Origin: Dyella_D sp052115385
GTDB lineage: Bacteria; Pseudomonadota; Gammaproteobacteria; Xanthomonadales; Rhodanobacteraceae
DNA: 64,000 nucleotides
NCBI RefSeq assembly: GCF_052115385.1
Contig: NZ_JBFRGP010000001.1
Location: forward strand, 496,001 to 560,000
Direction: 5' to 3'
Shown here: positions 1 to 9,170 of the stretch, one piece after another
How positions within the stretch are numbered: the stretch's first letter is position 1
Layout: every line of letters starts with the position of its first letter
Program-made: the position numbers and the translations under genes
The notes under the pieces: model-generated
The model's database searches: none
Told to the model about the DNA's origin: nothing
The model's input: only the letters and a program-made list of their open reading frames with translations

Positions 1-560
1 TGGTCGGCAATCCCAACTACATGGCGTTCGTTTCGCGCCTGATCCCGCGCGAGCAGGAAGAGGCCAAGAGCGCCAAGGGTTCGACCGGCACCGAGCACGG
101 CCTGCAGCCGATGCAGGGCACGCCGTTCGCGGTCGAGCTGCTGCCGCTGCTGTCGCCACTGGGCATTCCCTGCCAGGCCCCGCCGTGGGGCTATGTCGCC
201 GCGGTGGATCTGCGCACCATGCGCAAGCTGTGGATGCACCGCAATGGCACGGTGGTGGACAACGCGCCCCTGCCGATTCCGTTGCCGCTGGGTGTGCCGA
301 GCCTCGGCGGCATGATCACCACCGGCGGCGGCGTGGCTTTCATGGGCGCCTCGCTGGATGACTACCTGCGTGCCTACGACGTGCGCGATGGCAAGCAGCT
401 GTGGCAGGCGCGCCTGCCGGCGGGTGGGCAGGCAACGCCGATGAGCTATGTCTCCGACCAGACCGGGCGGCAGTACGTGGTGATCATGGCCGGCGGCCAT
501 GGTTCGCTGGGGACGAAGATGGGCGATGCCTTGATTGCCTATGCATTGCCCAAGCCGTAG
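1..560 (+). CDS. gcd: PQQ-dependent membrane glucose dehydrogenase, C-terminal part
   Basis: Only the last 186 codons are inside the window; the start lies upstream. The visible part has the quinoprotein beta-propeller style of membrane-bound glucose dehydrogenases, with repeated W motifs (GYVAAVDLRTMRKLWMH, DGKQLWQARLPAGG) and the typical C-terminus GGHGSLGTKMGDALIAY. The family oxidises glucose to gluconolactone in the periplasm and passes electrons to ubiquinone. The TAG stop is the TAG of an adjoining intergenic repeat (GTAGGTTGGGGTGA, 557-570). The next gene, a cytochrome c, is convergent. Identification rests on the C-terminal third, so another PQQ dehydrogenase of the same family cannot be excluded. 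Confidence 0.85.
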   Translation, partial: VGNPNYMAFVSRLIPREQEEAKSAKGSTGTEHGLQPMQGTPFAVELLPLLSPLGIPCQAPPWGYVAAVDLRTMRKLWMHRNGTVVDNAPLPIPLPLGVPSLGGMITTGGGVAFMGASLDDYLRAYDVRDGKQLWQARLPAGGQATPMSYVSDQTGRQYVVIMAGGHGSLGTKMGDALIAYALPKP

Positions 561-714
561 GTTGGGGTGACAACCCCAACGTCGCAGCGCTCATGCATGC
601 CACGACGTTGGGGTTACGGGCTGCATCGGCAGCCCGCCCTTCGGGCCATCCGCTACGCGGATGTTCGCTACGGCATCCTGCCTTCGCAGTCGCCTCCGGC
701 TCACCCCAACCTAC
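557..714. repeat. REP/BIME-like inverted repeat, family 1, copy 1
   Basis: GTAGGTTGGGGTGA (557-570) is mirrored exactly by TCACCCCAACCTAC (701-714). A short hairpin GTTGGGG/CCCCAAC (561-580) sits inside the left half. The element fills the space between the convergent gcd and cytochrome c genes. Related copies lie at 17367-17473 and 28424-28507. The gcd stop codon falls inside it. Confidence 0.8.
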
Positions 715-728
715 GCCAGCGTTGATGC

Positions 729-2144
729 CTACAGCACCCGCATGAAGGCCACCAGGTCCTGCTTCTCCTGCTCGTTCAACTTCGTGCCCAGTACCAGGTT
801 GAAATACTCCACGGTGTCGTCCAGCGTCAGCAGCCGCCCATCGTGCAGATACGGCGGGGTGTCCCTGATCCCGCGCAACGGGAAGGTCTTGATCGCCCCA
901 TCCGCGCTGGCCATCATCCCGTTGATCATGCGCGGCTTGTAGAACCGCTCCGCCTGCAGGTTATGCATGGTGTTGTCGGTGTAGTAGGGCGGCGTATGGC
1001 AGCCGCTGCATTGCCCCTTGCCGAAGAACACCGCCTGTCCGCGCAACTCCTGCTCGCCGGCCTTGGCGGGATCGAGCTTGCCGTCCCAGGCCAGCTTGGG
1101 CGCGGGCGGGAAATCCAGGATCTCCTCGAACTCCGCCATGAAATGCACCTGGCTGCCGCGTTCGAGAATGTTCACGCCTTTCTTGGTGGCGAGCACCGGA
1201 TCGCCGTCGAAGTAGGCCGCGCGCTGTTCGAACTCGGTGAAGTCCTCCACGGTTTTCAACGCACGTTGCGAGCCGAACAGCCGCTGGATATTCACGCCGC
1301 GCAGGGTGGGCGTCTCGATGCGGTGGCGGAACTCCTGCGGGCGGATGTCACCCACCAGGTGGGTGGCGCCATTGGTGCTGCCATTGGCATGGCAGTCGAA
1401 ACACGCCACGCCCAGGCTCGGCCGTGCGGAGCGCCGGTCGCCGGTGGCGTTGAACTGCTGCTGCGGGAACGGCGTCACCAGCAGGCGCAGGCCTTCGAGT
1501 TGCTTGGGATTGAGGATGCCGTTGAACAGCTCGTAGTAATTATCCAGCGTGACCAGCTTGCCCTTGGAGACATCGCCCAGGTCCGGGCGCGTGCTGAGGA
1601 AGATCGCTTGCGGGAACTCCGGCAGGATGTGATCCGGCAGGTCGAAGTCCAGGTCGAAGCGGGTGAGATCGCGGTTGTCCTGCTGCTTGATCCGCTCGAT
1701 CTCGAAATGCGGAAACAGCATGCCGCCTTCGGGATGATTGGGATGGGGCAGGGGCAGGAAGCCGGACGGAAACAGATCCTTGTTCCTGATCTCGTCCGGC
1801 GACATGTCGGCGAGCTGTTGCCAACTGCTGCCGGACTTCAGCTTCACGCGGATGCCTTCCTGCACCGGCTTGCCGCGCGACATGGTCACGCCCTTGGCCG
1901 GCTTGTCGGCGAGGTCGTAGCGTTCCTGCAGCAGGTTCTTCTGGCGTTGCATCACGCCGGGCTTGGCTTGCGACATGTGTTGCATGGTGGTGGCGAAGTC
2001 CGGTTCGATCACCGGCGAGTAACTGCTGGGCGGCGGTTTGCGGGAAGCATCGGTTTGCTGGCTTTGCGCCGATGCGGCGACAACGAAGCTCACGGCGATC
2101 GCCAGCGCGAGTCGCCGGCCGTGCTTTACGGTTGCGCGTTTCAT
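729..2144 (-). CDS. di-haem cytochrome c peroxidase/MauG-like protein
   Basis: 471 residues with a signal peptide (hydrophobic stretch about residues 12-29, cleavage near AQSQQ). Two haem-binding CxxCH motifs are visible, CFDCH at 248-252 and CSGCH at 379-383, and the C-terminal motif RDTPPYLHDGRLLTLDDTV is typical of the MauG/cytochrome c peroxidase superfamily. It is probably a periplasmic electron-transfer or peroxidase-like protein. Relatives are often mislabelled 'cytochrome B6'; nothing here resembles a b-type cytochrome. The start chosen is the ATG at 2144 with GGGAGG just upstream; longer in-frame extensions lack a ribosome site and would bury the signal peptide. The exact substrate is unknown. 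Confidence 0.8.
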   Translation of the reverse strand: MKRATVKHGRRLALAIAVSFVVAASAQSQQTDASRKPPPSSYSPVIEPDFATTMQHMSQAKPGVMQRQKNLLQERYDLADKPAKGVTMSRGKPVQEGIRVKLKSGSSWQQLADMSPDEIRNKDLFPSGFLPLPHPNHPEGGMLFPHFEIERIKQQDNRDLTRFDLDFDLPDHILPEFPQAIFLSTRPDLGDVSKGKLVTLDNYYELFNGILNPKQLEGLRLLVTPFPQQQFNATGDRRSARPSLGVACFDCHANGSTNGATHLVGDIRPQEFRHRIETPTLRGVNIQRLFGSQRALKTVEDFTEFEQRAAYFDGDPVLATKKGVNILERGSQVHFMAEFEEILDFPPAPKLAWDGKLDPAKAGEQELRGQAVFFGKGQCSGCHTPPYYTDNTMHNLQAERFYKPRMINGMMASADGAIKTFPLRGIRDTPPYLHDGRLLTLDDTVEYFNLVLGTKLNEQEKQDLVAFMRVL

Positions 2145-2371
2145 GGGGCCTCCCTTGGGTTGGGTTCCAGGCGGCCGAGCGTGTCCCCCTTGGTCATGAA
2201 GCCGCCGGCTTCGAGCGTATGCTTCGCAGGGAGCCATGAAAAATTGATTGATCGGATCGAATCGATCGATGCTTTCTATACGCGTGACGTGCGCGTGCAG
2301 CGCGTGTCTAAGTCGCGTCTAGCCAGGGCGGAGCACGGAAAACCCGGGAGATTCTCCGTGCTCCGGTCCGC

Positions 2372-4624
2372 TCAGAAGCTCAGGTCCACCGACAGGAAAC
2401 CCTGCCGCGGCGCGCCGACCAGCAGCGACTGGAACGTGCCGTTCGGATCGCTGGTGGTGAAGCCGTTGCTGTCGATGGTGGCGATGTATTTCTTGTTGAG
2501 CAGATTGCTGACGTTGAGCGAGACCTTGAGGCTCTTGGCGAAGCCGACGTTCTTGCGCTCCCACGCCAGGCCGGCATCCCATAGCCAGAAACCGGCGATG
2601 CGTTGGTCGTTGACATAGGTGTAGTAGCGGGCGCCGGTGTACTTGGTGCCCAGAGTGGCGCGGAATTCGCCGAAGCGATACTGCAGTTCGCTGGCAAACA
2701 TTTCCTTGGGCGAATCGACCACGGTCTTGCCCTTGGTGTGGATCAGCGTGCCGGCGTCGAGGTAATCGTCCTTGTACTTGGGATCGTTATAGGTGAGCGA
2801 GTTGAACCAGCGCAGCGAATCGAGCGGCTGCCACACGAAGGTGAATTCCGCACCCTTGGAGTTGACCTTGCCCACGTTGGCGATCTGGTTGGGGCAGCTC
2901 ACCACGCCCGCGCACGGGACGATCACCAGCAGGCGGTTCTTGAAGTCGATGTTGTACAGCGCCAGCAAGGACTGCACGGTGGCATCGACATAACGCAGGC
3001 CAAGTTCGCTGTTGCTCGAACGCTCGGGACGCAGCGTATTGCGCAGGCTGTCGAAGGTTTTCTGGTTCGACGACCAGGCGCCACTGGCGCCGGGCTCGAA
3101 CGCGTTCTGGTTCATCGAGAACGAGGCGAAGCCTTCCCAGCCGCCGCCGAATTTGTAGTTGGCGCCGACCTGCGGCAGGAAGCCGCTGTCCGCCTTGAGC
3201 GCGCCGCTGGCGCGGCCGGGCAGCAGGGCAATCGCATGGGTGGTGACGTTGTGGCCCTTGAAGCCGGCATCGATGCGCAGCGTGTCGTCCAGCAGCGACC
3301 AGCTGTCCTGCAGGTACCACTGGCGCGTCAAGGTCATGAAGCGCTGGCGGAACAGCGCGTGGTAGTAGGTGTCGTAGATCTCGCGCTGGCTGATCGGGCC
3401 GGACAGCGGATTGGGTTCGAAGCTGCGCGCGATGGTGTAGTGGCTGTTCTCGAACCAGAAGCCGCCTTCCAGATGATGATCGCCCAGGTCATACGACAGC
3501 GAGTTGACCATGCCGCCGCGGGTCATCAGGTAATGCGACAGGCGCAGCGCGATCGGCGCCTCGCCCGGCCCCGGCGTATAGGGCAGGTCGGAAGCCGGTG
3601 CGTACCAGTGGCCCTGGCCCAGGTCGTGGTGGTAGTACGGCTGCAGGTTCAGGGTGAGATGGTCGTTGAGGAAGAACTCGCCCTTGATCGAGGCGATCTC
3701 GTCCTGGCGGATGCCGTTGCCGTTGTAATAGGTGTCGTCGGCACTCTGCACGCAGCCGCTGTACTTGCCGTTGGCGATGTCCACCGAGCGTTGCCAATCG
3801 GGCGCGAGGTAGTCGAACTTGTAGCCGCAGCGCTTGAGCGAATCCAGCGACAGGTCCAGGTAGGCCTGCTCGACGCGGCGGGTGACGCCGAGCAGGCCGG
3901 TGACGCGGCCGCCGGTCCATTCGTAGATGGCCTTGGTATTGAGCTGGCGCTGGGTCTGCGCGTCGTCGCCCTTCCACTTCGGCGCATCGACATACATGCC
4001 CGCGATATAGGCGCTGAAGCCGCCGAAGTTGCCGGTATCGGCGCGCAGATAGCCGCGCCGGAAACCATACGAGCCACCCGTTGCATTGAGCCGCACGCCG
4101 GGCTGGCTGCCCGGGTTGTCGGTATAGAGCTGCACCGTGCCGCCGAGATTGCTGGTCGAGGCGGTGCCGAGCGCGCCCGAACCCTGCGCCAGTTCCAGCT
4201 CGGCCAGGTTCTCGCTGATCCAGGCGCGGGTGACGCTGAGGCCGTCGCCGGAGTGGTAGTCGGTATTGCCCATCGGGATGCCATCCAGCGTGTAGCCGAG
4301 CTGGGTGTGGTTGAAGCCGCGCAGGCTGATGCGCTGCGACCATTCGTCGGTGCCGAACGCGTCGTTGGAAACGAAATGCACGCCGGGCAGCTTCTGCAGC
4401 ATCTGGATCGGGCTGGTGCCGGGCGCGGCCTGCTCGATCTGCGCCTTGTCGATCTGCTGTACCTGGCGGGTGGCGTTCTGGCCGACCACGGAAATGGTTT
4501 CCAGCACCTTGGCGTCCTTGGCTACCGCTGCGTCGGCGGCCGGAGGCAGGTCGTCGGCGGCGTGCGCCAGCAGCGGGAGCGCGGCGAGCAACGCCAGGCA
4601 AAGCGGGGTACGGGACGGCTTCAT
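2372..4624 (-). CDS. TonB-dependent outer-membrane receptor
   Basis: 750 residues with a clear signal peptide (MKPSRTPLCLALLAALPLLAHA), then a plug domain (about 50-165, containing LRGFNHTQLGYTLDGIP and a glycine-rich LGGTVQLY) and a long beta-barrel ending in aromatic F (FLSVDLSF). Such proteins import scarce ligands across the outer membrane using TonB energy. The ligand is not evident. It has no visible Fur box, unlike the receptor at 6876-9065. A palindrome GTCTAGAC (4744-4751), of the type bound by HutC-class GntR regulators, lies about 120 bp upstream of the start. Upstream in-frame extension to 5317 is antisense to the PepSY gene and was rejected. Confidence 0.87.
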   Translation of the reverse strand: MKPSRTPLCLALLAALPLLAHAADDLPPAADAAVAKDAKVLETISVVGQNATRQVQQIDKAQIEQAAPGTSPIQMLQKLPGVHFVSNDAFGTDEWSQRISLRGFNHTQLGYTLDGIPMGNTDYHSGDGLSVTRAWISENLAELELAQGSGALGTASTSNLGGTVQLYTDNPGSQPGVRLNATGGSYGFRRGYLRADTGNFGGFSAYIAGMYVDAPKWKGDDAQTQRQLNTKAIYEWTGGRVTGLLGVTRRVEQAYLDLSLDSLKRCGYKFDYLAPDWQRSVDIANGKYSGCVQSADDTYYNGNGIRQDEIASIKGEFFLNDHLTLNLQPYYHHDLGQGHWYAPASDLPYTPGPGEAPIALRLSHYLMTRGGMVNSLSYDLGDHHLEGGFWFENSHYTIARSFEPNPLSGPISQREIYDTYYHALFRQRFMTLTRQWYLQDSWSLLDDTLRIDAGFKGHNVTTHAIALLPGRASGALKADSGFLPQVGANYKFGGGWEGFASFSMNQNAFEPGASGAWSSNQKTFDSLRNTLRPERSSNSELGLRYVDATVQSLLALYNIDFKNRLLVIVPCAGVVSCPNQIANVGKVNSKGAEFTFVWQPLDSLRWFNSLTYNDPKYKDDYLDAGTLIHTKGKTVVDSPKEMFASELQYRFGEFRATLGTKYTGARYYTYVNDQRIAGFWLWDAGLAWERKNVGFAKSLKVSLNVSNLLNKKYIATIDSNGFTTSDPNGTFQSLLVGAPRQGFLSVDLSF

Positions 4625-4743
4625 GGGCGAAAGGACCTTGGACGTGAGATGGCGGCGCGTCGCCGGCAGGCCGGCGGCAGGCGCGCATCTTGGTCCAGGG
4701 TGGTTGCGCCCTGTCTGCGCGGAGGCGACAGGCGGGGGTAGTT

Positions 4744-4751
4744 GTCTAGAC
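4744..4751. promoter_or_regulatory. GTCTAGAC palindrome upstream of the TonB receptor
   Basis: Perfect 8-bp palindrome in the 162-bp gap between the PepSY gene stop (4786) and the receptor start (4624). GntR regulators of the HutC subfamily, which includes PhnF, bind operators of the form GTnTAnAC. A related half GTCTAG occurs at 15047-15052 in front of phnG. Its role as an operator is inference. Confidence 0.3.
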
Positions 4752-4785
4752 CGCCGCGCAAGGCACGTGCAGGCCGGGGTGCGCT

Positions 4786-6348
4786 TTATGCCGTAGCGCT
4801 TGCCCACATACTGTTGGCATCGCCACGCCGCGCACGCTTCCAGCTGGCCCGCGCCAGCCACGCAAAACCAACACCCAAGGCGATACCGGTGAGATCCACC
4901 CCCAGCACCGCCACCGACTGCGGCGTCCACGGCTGCCCCCACGCTGCCCCATTGCGCAGCAGATCGGCCAGCGCCACCGCCACATACGCCACCGCGCCGA
5001 GCACCAGCAATTCGACCGCCGCCCGCGCCACCGGCCGCAGGCAGGCATACGCCACGGCCAGCGCCACCACGCCATAGCAAGCCGCCTGCTGCGGCACGCC
5101 GGGATCGATCCCCAAGCCCTGTGCGACCATCGTCGCCGCGAATGCCGCGGCGATCCCCAGGCAGGTGCCCAGGCACACGCCCAAGGTGGCGCGCGCCATC
5201 ACCAGCGTCTTGCGCGGCTGCTCGGCGTGGCGCCGCTTGCGCCGCGATTCGATCCACAACAGGTTGCCGGAATAGAACAGGAAGGCCCCGGCCAGGCCGA
5301 GCAGGAAATACAGCCACTGCACCGCGCGCCCGCCGAAGTTGCCGAAGTGCAGCGCATAGATCGATGAGTTGGTCAGCCCGTTGAGGCTATGCGTATCGCC
5401 CACGTGCTGCTCCAGCACCGCGCCGGTGGCGCCATTGAGCGCGATGGTCCCGTACGTGCCCAGCGTGCGCTGCGAAACACCACGCACCTGCACCAGCGCG
5501 TTGGCATCGCCGTAGTGGTCGTAATGCACATAGTCCGGCTCGAAACTGCTGACGCCGATGACCAGCGCCGACGCCCGCGCGCGTTCGATCAGCGCCTCGG
5601 CCGACAGCATCGGCGCTGCTTGCCCACTTGCCTGCACCGTGGGCGCGGTGCTGATCGCCTTGGCGAACGCATCGCCCAGCTTGCCGTCGAATGCGATCAG
5701 GTTGAGTGCGGCAAACAGCGGCACGAACAGGCACATCAGCGCGCCGGTGACCGCGAAGATGATGTGGAACGGCAGGCTCAGCACGCCGATGGCGTTATGC
5801 GCGTCCTGCCATAGCCGCTTGAGGTTGCGCCCCGGGCGCAGCGCGAACAGGTCCCCCAGCAGTTGCGGCAGATGGATCAGCAGGCCGGAAATAAGCGCCA
5901 GTCCGTAGATCACGCTGACGATGCCCATCAGATACAGGCCGACCACCGGAATGCCCAGCGAGTCGTGCAGCGCATAGACGAAGTCGGCGAGGTTGCCGTG
6001 GGTGGCGCCTTCGTCGTCGGTAGGGCGGTCCAGCTTGTCGGCGGTAGCGAAATGTTCCTCGCCATCGTTCCAGTATGCGTACGGGCCCTGCGCCGTGCCC
6101 GGCGGCGGCAGCACGATGCCGAAATCCCTGGCCGCTTTCGGGTGCGCCGCAAGCAGGCGGTCGATCATCGTCTGCACGGAGACGTCGCGCGCCGGTTCGC
6201 TGCGCCATGGCGGGCTTTGCCACAGCGCGATGTCGTGGTGGAACACGGTCAGCGCGCCGGCATAGAACGCGACGAACAGGGCGAAGCCGGCGAGCAGGCC
6301 GGTCCAGGTGTGGACGGTCTGGAAGCTGCGGATGGTCGAGGATTTCAT
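4786..6348 (-). CDS. PepSY-domain inner-membrane protein of an iron-uptake operon
   Basis: 520 residues. It starts at ATG 6348 with a cytoplasmic tip and a first membrane helix (VHTWTGLLAGFALFVAFYAG), followed by a large periplasmic section and further helices near 135-160, 185-215, 360-385 and at the C-terminus (about 410-510). This is the layout of the PepSY-associated membrane protein family (PiuB type), found with siderophore receptors and thought to act in reductive release or transport of iron. It is the last gene of the run receptor-DUF3325-DUF3649-PepSY, separated from the previous stop by 7 bp, so co-transcription under the Fur box at 9152-9170 is likely. Confidence 0.85.
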   Translation of the reverse strand: MKSSTIRSFQTVHTWTGLLAGFALFVAFYAGALTVFHHDIALWQSPPWRSEPARDVSVQTMIDRLLAAHPKAARDFGIVLPPPGTAQGPYAYWNDGEEHFATADKLDRPTDDEGATHGNLADFVYALHDSLGIPVVGLYLMGIVSVIYGLALISGLLIHLPQLLGDLFALRPGRNLKRLWQDAHNAIGVLSLPFHIIFAVTGALMCLFVPLFAALNLIAFDGKLGDAFAKAISTAPTVQASGQAAPMLSAEALIERARASALVIGVSSFEPDYVHYDHYGDANALVQVRGVSQRTLGTYGTIALNGATGAVLEQHVGDTHSLNGLTNSSIYALHFGNFGGRAVQWLYFLLGLAGAFLFYSGNLLWIESRRKRRHAEQPRKTLVMARATLGVCLGTCLGIAAAFAATMVAQGLGIDPGVPQQAACYGVVALAVAYACLRPVARAAVELLVLGAVAYVAVALADLLRNGAAWGQPWTPQSVAVLGVDLTGIALGVGFAWLARASWKRARRGDANSMWASATA

Positions 6349-6355
6349 GCGGGCC

Positions 6356-6616
6356 TCATGCGCCGGCGAGGTGGCGCGACAGCCACAGCAGGGTGAACAG
6401 CGCGCCGTTGGCCGCACCCAGTGCCAGCCATGCGCGCGTGCCGTTGCGGAACATATAACTGCCCGCCATCACGCCCACCCACAACGGGAAGAACAGCAGC
6501 AGCACGGGAATCAGCCAGTCCTGTCCATGGCCGGGCAGCCAGTACAGGCCCAGCGCCAGCAGCATGCCGGACAGCGGAAAGCCGAGCAGGGTGCCGGCGA
6601 GGCAGCGCGCGATCAT
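6356..6616 (-). CDS. small membrane protein, DUF3649-like
   Basis: 86 residues and almost wholly hydrophobic: helices about 5-25, 32-52 and 60-80. The segment YMFRNGTRAWLALG resembles the conserved C-terminal turn of DUF3649 proteins, which accompany TonB siderophore receptors and PepSY proteins. The ATG at 6616 overlaps the previous gene's TGA (ATGA), fixing the start. The family assignment is from resemblance and position; function in iron uptake is inferred from the operon. Confidence 0.65.
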   Translation of the reverse strand: MIARCLAGTLLGFPLSGMLLALGLYWLPGHGQDWLIPVLLLFFPLWVGVMAGSYMFRNGTRAWLALGAANGALFTLLWLSRHLAGA

Positions 6617-6873
6617 CGCCGCTCCTCGCGTCCGGCATACCAGGCGGCGTAGGGCAGGCCGACCCAGCCGAGCATCAACGCGGTGAGTGCGGTGAACAGG
6701 CCTGCGCCAACGCCCAGCACATCGACCCACGCGCCCGCGCCGCCGGCCGCGCAGGCCAATGCCGCCAGGCGCGTCCACTTCGGCAGCGGCGCCGCGCGCA
6801 AGCGTTGCTGCGGGCTGGCCAGGTAGCACAGCAGCGCGCTGGCGAAGCACAGCAGGAGAGCGGCGGGCAGCAT
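6613..6873 (-). CDS. small membrane protein, DUF3325-like
   Basis: 86 residues with an N-terminal helix (MLPAALLLCFASALLCYLAS), a short charged loop and two more helices, ending in a charged tail (GREERR). Size, layout and position directly after a siderophore receptor match DUF3325 proteins. The start at 6873 lies two bases before the receptor's stop (6876), and its stop overlaps the next start by 4 bp, indicating translational coupling. Its molecular role is not known. Confidence 0.7.
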   Translation of the reverse strand: MLPAALLLCFASALLCYLASPQQRLRAAPLPKWTRLAALACAAGGAGAWVDVLGVGAGLFTALTALMLGWVGLPYAAWYAGREERR

Positions 6874-6875
6874 GC

Positions 6876-9065
6876 TCAGAACCGGTACGTCACGTTCAAC
6901 TGCCAGCTGGTCGGCGCGCCGTAATAGCCCTGCGCCCAGTACAGGCTGGCGATGTACTTGCGGTTGCTGAGGTTGTCCAGGTTGAGCGTGGCGCTCCACG
7001 ACGGATCGAAGTCGTAGCGCGCCATCAGGCCCAGCAGCGCGTAGCTGCCCTGGGCGGTGTAGATCTCGCGGCCCTGCGTATCCAGTGCGAGCTGGTCGCG
7101 CACGATGCGGTCCTGCCAGCGCAGCGAGCCGCCGACTTTCAGGCCGGGCACCCACGGCAGGCGATAGCTGCTGTTGATGCGCAGCGTGCGGCGCGGCACA
7201 TAGGTGCGCACGTTGCGGTCCTGCTGGTCCACGATGCCGAGCTGGGTGATGCCGGCGCTGGCTTCCCAGTTCGCGGTGAGCTGGCCGGCGAGATCGAATT
7301 CGTAGCCGGTGGAAGTGGCGTTGATACCGCGGTAGTAGTTCTGGCCGGTGGCCGGGTTGATGCCTACCGATTCGGCGTAGTTGTTCTGGCGCGAGCGGAA
7401 CACGGCGAACGAGGCATTCAGGCGATCGTCCATCCAGGCGCCCTTGAGGCCGGCTTCGAGGTTGTCGCCGGTGACCGGATCCAGCACGCGGTTGTTGACG
7501 TCCACTTCGGTCTGCGGATTGAACAGCCTGGCGTAGCTGGCATACACCGAGTAGTTGGCATCGAGGTCGTACACCGCGCCGACGAAGGGCGTGGCCTTGG
7601 TCTTCTCGTAGGCGTGCGGCACGCCGTAGTTCTGGCCGGTGCTGGTGATGCGGGTGAGGGTAGCGCCGGTGATCAGCTTCAGCGAATCGGCCAGGTTCCA
7701 GCGCGCGGTGGCATAGGCGCTGCGGCGGCGCAGATGGAACTGCGCGCTGTTGTAGTAGGCGTTGAAGGCGGGCTTGGTGTAGCGGCCGTTCCAGTCCCAT
7801 AGCGGCGGCAGCGCGGTGCCGATGTCGGCGGAGTAGCCGGAGAGCTGGTCCACGTCGCTCTTGCCGGCGTTCACGCCCAGCACCAGCTCGTGTTCGCGTC
7901 CGCCCAGCGCGAACGGGCCGCTGGCATACACGTCGGCGTAGTACTGCTTTTCCGTGCTGTCGTACTGCGAGGGATAGCTGAACAGGCCCAGCCCGGTGGC
8001 CGCATCCGGCGTGCCGTAGACGTAGAACAGCTGGCTGGCGCCGACCAGGCGGCGATAGTTGAGCGCGGCCTTCACGCTCCAGCCGTTGGCGAAGTCGTGC
8101 GAGAGCGTGAGGTAGGACTGCGTATTGCTCATGTCCCAGCGCGACCAGTCGGCGGAGGTGCTGGTGGAACGGCGGTAGTCGGTGCGTGTGCCGTCGGTGT
8201 TGTACAGCGGCAGCGCGCCCCACATCGGGCTCTTCGGCGAACTCTTCTGCCGGGTGATGCCGGCCGAAAGCAGGGTGTTCGGCGTCAGGTCCGCTTCGAG
8301 CATGCCGGCGGCGACCTTCTTGCGCACCGCATAACGATCGAGATAACTGTCGCTCTGCTGGTCCGCCAATACGACGCGGCCACGCACGCTTTTCGACGCA
8401 TTGAGCGCACCGGACAGGTCGCCATCCAGCCGCCGGTTGTTCCAGCTGCCTACGGTGGCGCCGACGCTGCCCTGCAGGTCGGCGGTGGGGCGCTTGCGCA
8501 CGAAATTGATGGTGGCCGAAGGATTGCCGGTGAACGACATCAGGCCGTTGGCGCCGCGCAGCACTTCGATATGGTCGTAGATGGCGGTGTCGATATCGCC
8601 TTCCTGGCCACCGTTGGCGAACGGCATGCCGAGCCCGTCGGTGAGGAAGTTGGTGATGTCGAAGCCGCGTGCGCCGTAGTAGGTGCGGTCGGTTTCGATC
8701 TTCTCGACATTGATGCCGGTGGCGCGGCCGAGCACGTCGTTGATGTTGTTCAGGCCGAAGTCGTCCATCTGCGCGCGGGTGATCACGCTGACCGACTGCG
8801 GCGTCTCGCGCAGCGACAGCGCCAGGCGGGTGGCGCCGCTCGTGGCGGGGACGGTGTAGCCGTGGTCGTCCACCGTGGCGGTGGCGCTGACGCCTTCCAG
8901 GGTGGTGACGCGGCGCTGGTCCTTGGTGGTGTCGCTATCGGTCGCGGGCGGCTCGGTGGCGAGGGCCGGTGCGGCGATGGCGAGCAGGCAGGCGAGGGTG
9001 AGCGCGCTGCGACGGAACGGGGGGAAAGCGGGGAAATAGCCGGCCACGGGTGCGTCCTTGGGCAC
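6876..9065 (-). CDS. TonB-dependent siderophore receptor
   Basis: 729 residues of the FhuE/FpvA-like hydroxamate/mixed siderophore receptor class. After an N-terminal signal (about 18-36, LTLACLLAIAAPALA) come the plug (SLRETPQSVSVITRAQMDD, residues about 85-105; VLRGANGLMS; ATINFVRKRP) and a barrel ending WQLNVTYRF. It imports ferric siderophores. It leads the operon with DUF3325, DUF3649 and PepSY proteins, and a strong Fur box lies 87 bp upstream. The start given is a GTG at 9065; no ATG is available upstream of the signal peptide, so the exact start is uncertain by a few codons. Confidence 0.9.
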   Translation of the reverse strand: MPKDAPVAGYFPAFPPFRRSALTLACLLAIAAPALATEPPATDSDTTKDQRRVTTLEGVSATATVDDHGYTVPATSGATRLALSLRETPQSVSVITRAQMDDFGLNNINDVLGRATGINVEKIETDRTYYGARGFDITNFLTDGLGMPFANGGQEGDIDTAIYDHIEVLRGANGLMSFTGNPSATINFVRKRPTADLQGSVGATVGSWNNRRLDGDLSGALNASKSVRGRVVLADQQSDSYLDRYAVRKKVAAGMLEADLTPNTLLSAGITRQKSSPKSPMWGALPLYNTDGTRTDYRRSTSTSADWSRWDMSNTQSYLTLSHDFANGWSVKAALNYRRLVGASQLFYVYGTPDAATGLGLFSYPSQYDSTEKQYYADVYASGPFALGGREHELVLGVNAGKSDVDQLSGYSADIGTALPPLWDWNGRYTKPAFNAYYNSAQFHLRRRSAYATARWNLADSLKLITGATLTRITSTGQNYGVPHAYEKTKATPFVGAVYDLDANYSVYASYARLFNPQTEVDVNNRVLDPVTGDNLEAGLKGAWMDDRLNASFAVFRSRQNNYAESVGINPATGQNYYRGINATSTGYEFDLAGQLTANWEASAGITQLGIVDQQDRNVRTYVPRRTLRINSSYRLPWVPGLKVGGSLRWQDRIVRDQLALDTQGREIYTAQGSYALLGLMARYDFDPSWSATLNLDNLSNRKYIASLYWAQGYYGAPTSWQLNVTYRF

Positions 9066-9151
9066 GGGGCCGCCGTGTGGGAGGCACCGTTGAGGAGAAG
9101 GAGCGGCTGGGTCGGGGGAACGACTTGGCTTGCTGCGGGGTTGTCAGTCCC

Positions 9152-9170
9152 AAATGATAATGATTCTTAT
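9152..9170 (-). promoter_or_regulatory. Fur box
   Basis: AAATGATAATGATTCTTAT is close to the 19-bp Fur consensus GATAATGATAATCATTATC, in an otherwise GC-rich region and directly upstream of the siderophore-receptor operon. Iron-replete repression by Fur is the expected regulation. Confidence 0.85.

Noticed and set aside
2372..4624. TonB receptor as a PQQ importer for the nearby glucose dehydrogenase
   Set aside because: Neighbourhood is suggestive, but the plug region does not resemble the known E. coli PQQ receptor as I recall it; no support in sequence.
843..4741. Long + strand frames (843-2618, 2603-4741) opposite the cytochrome and TonB receptor genes
   Set aside because: They lie antisense to genes with clear domains and have arginine/alanine-biased composition typical of shadow frames in GC-rich DNA.
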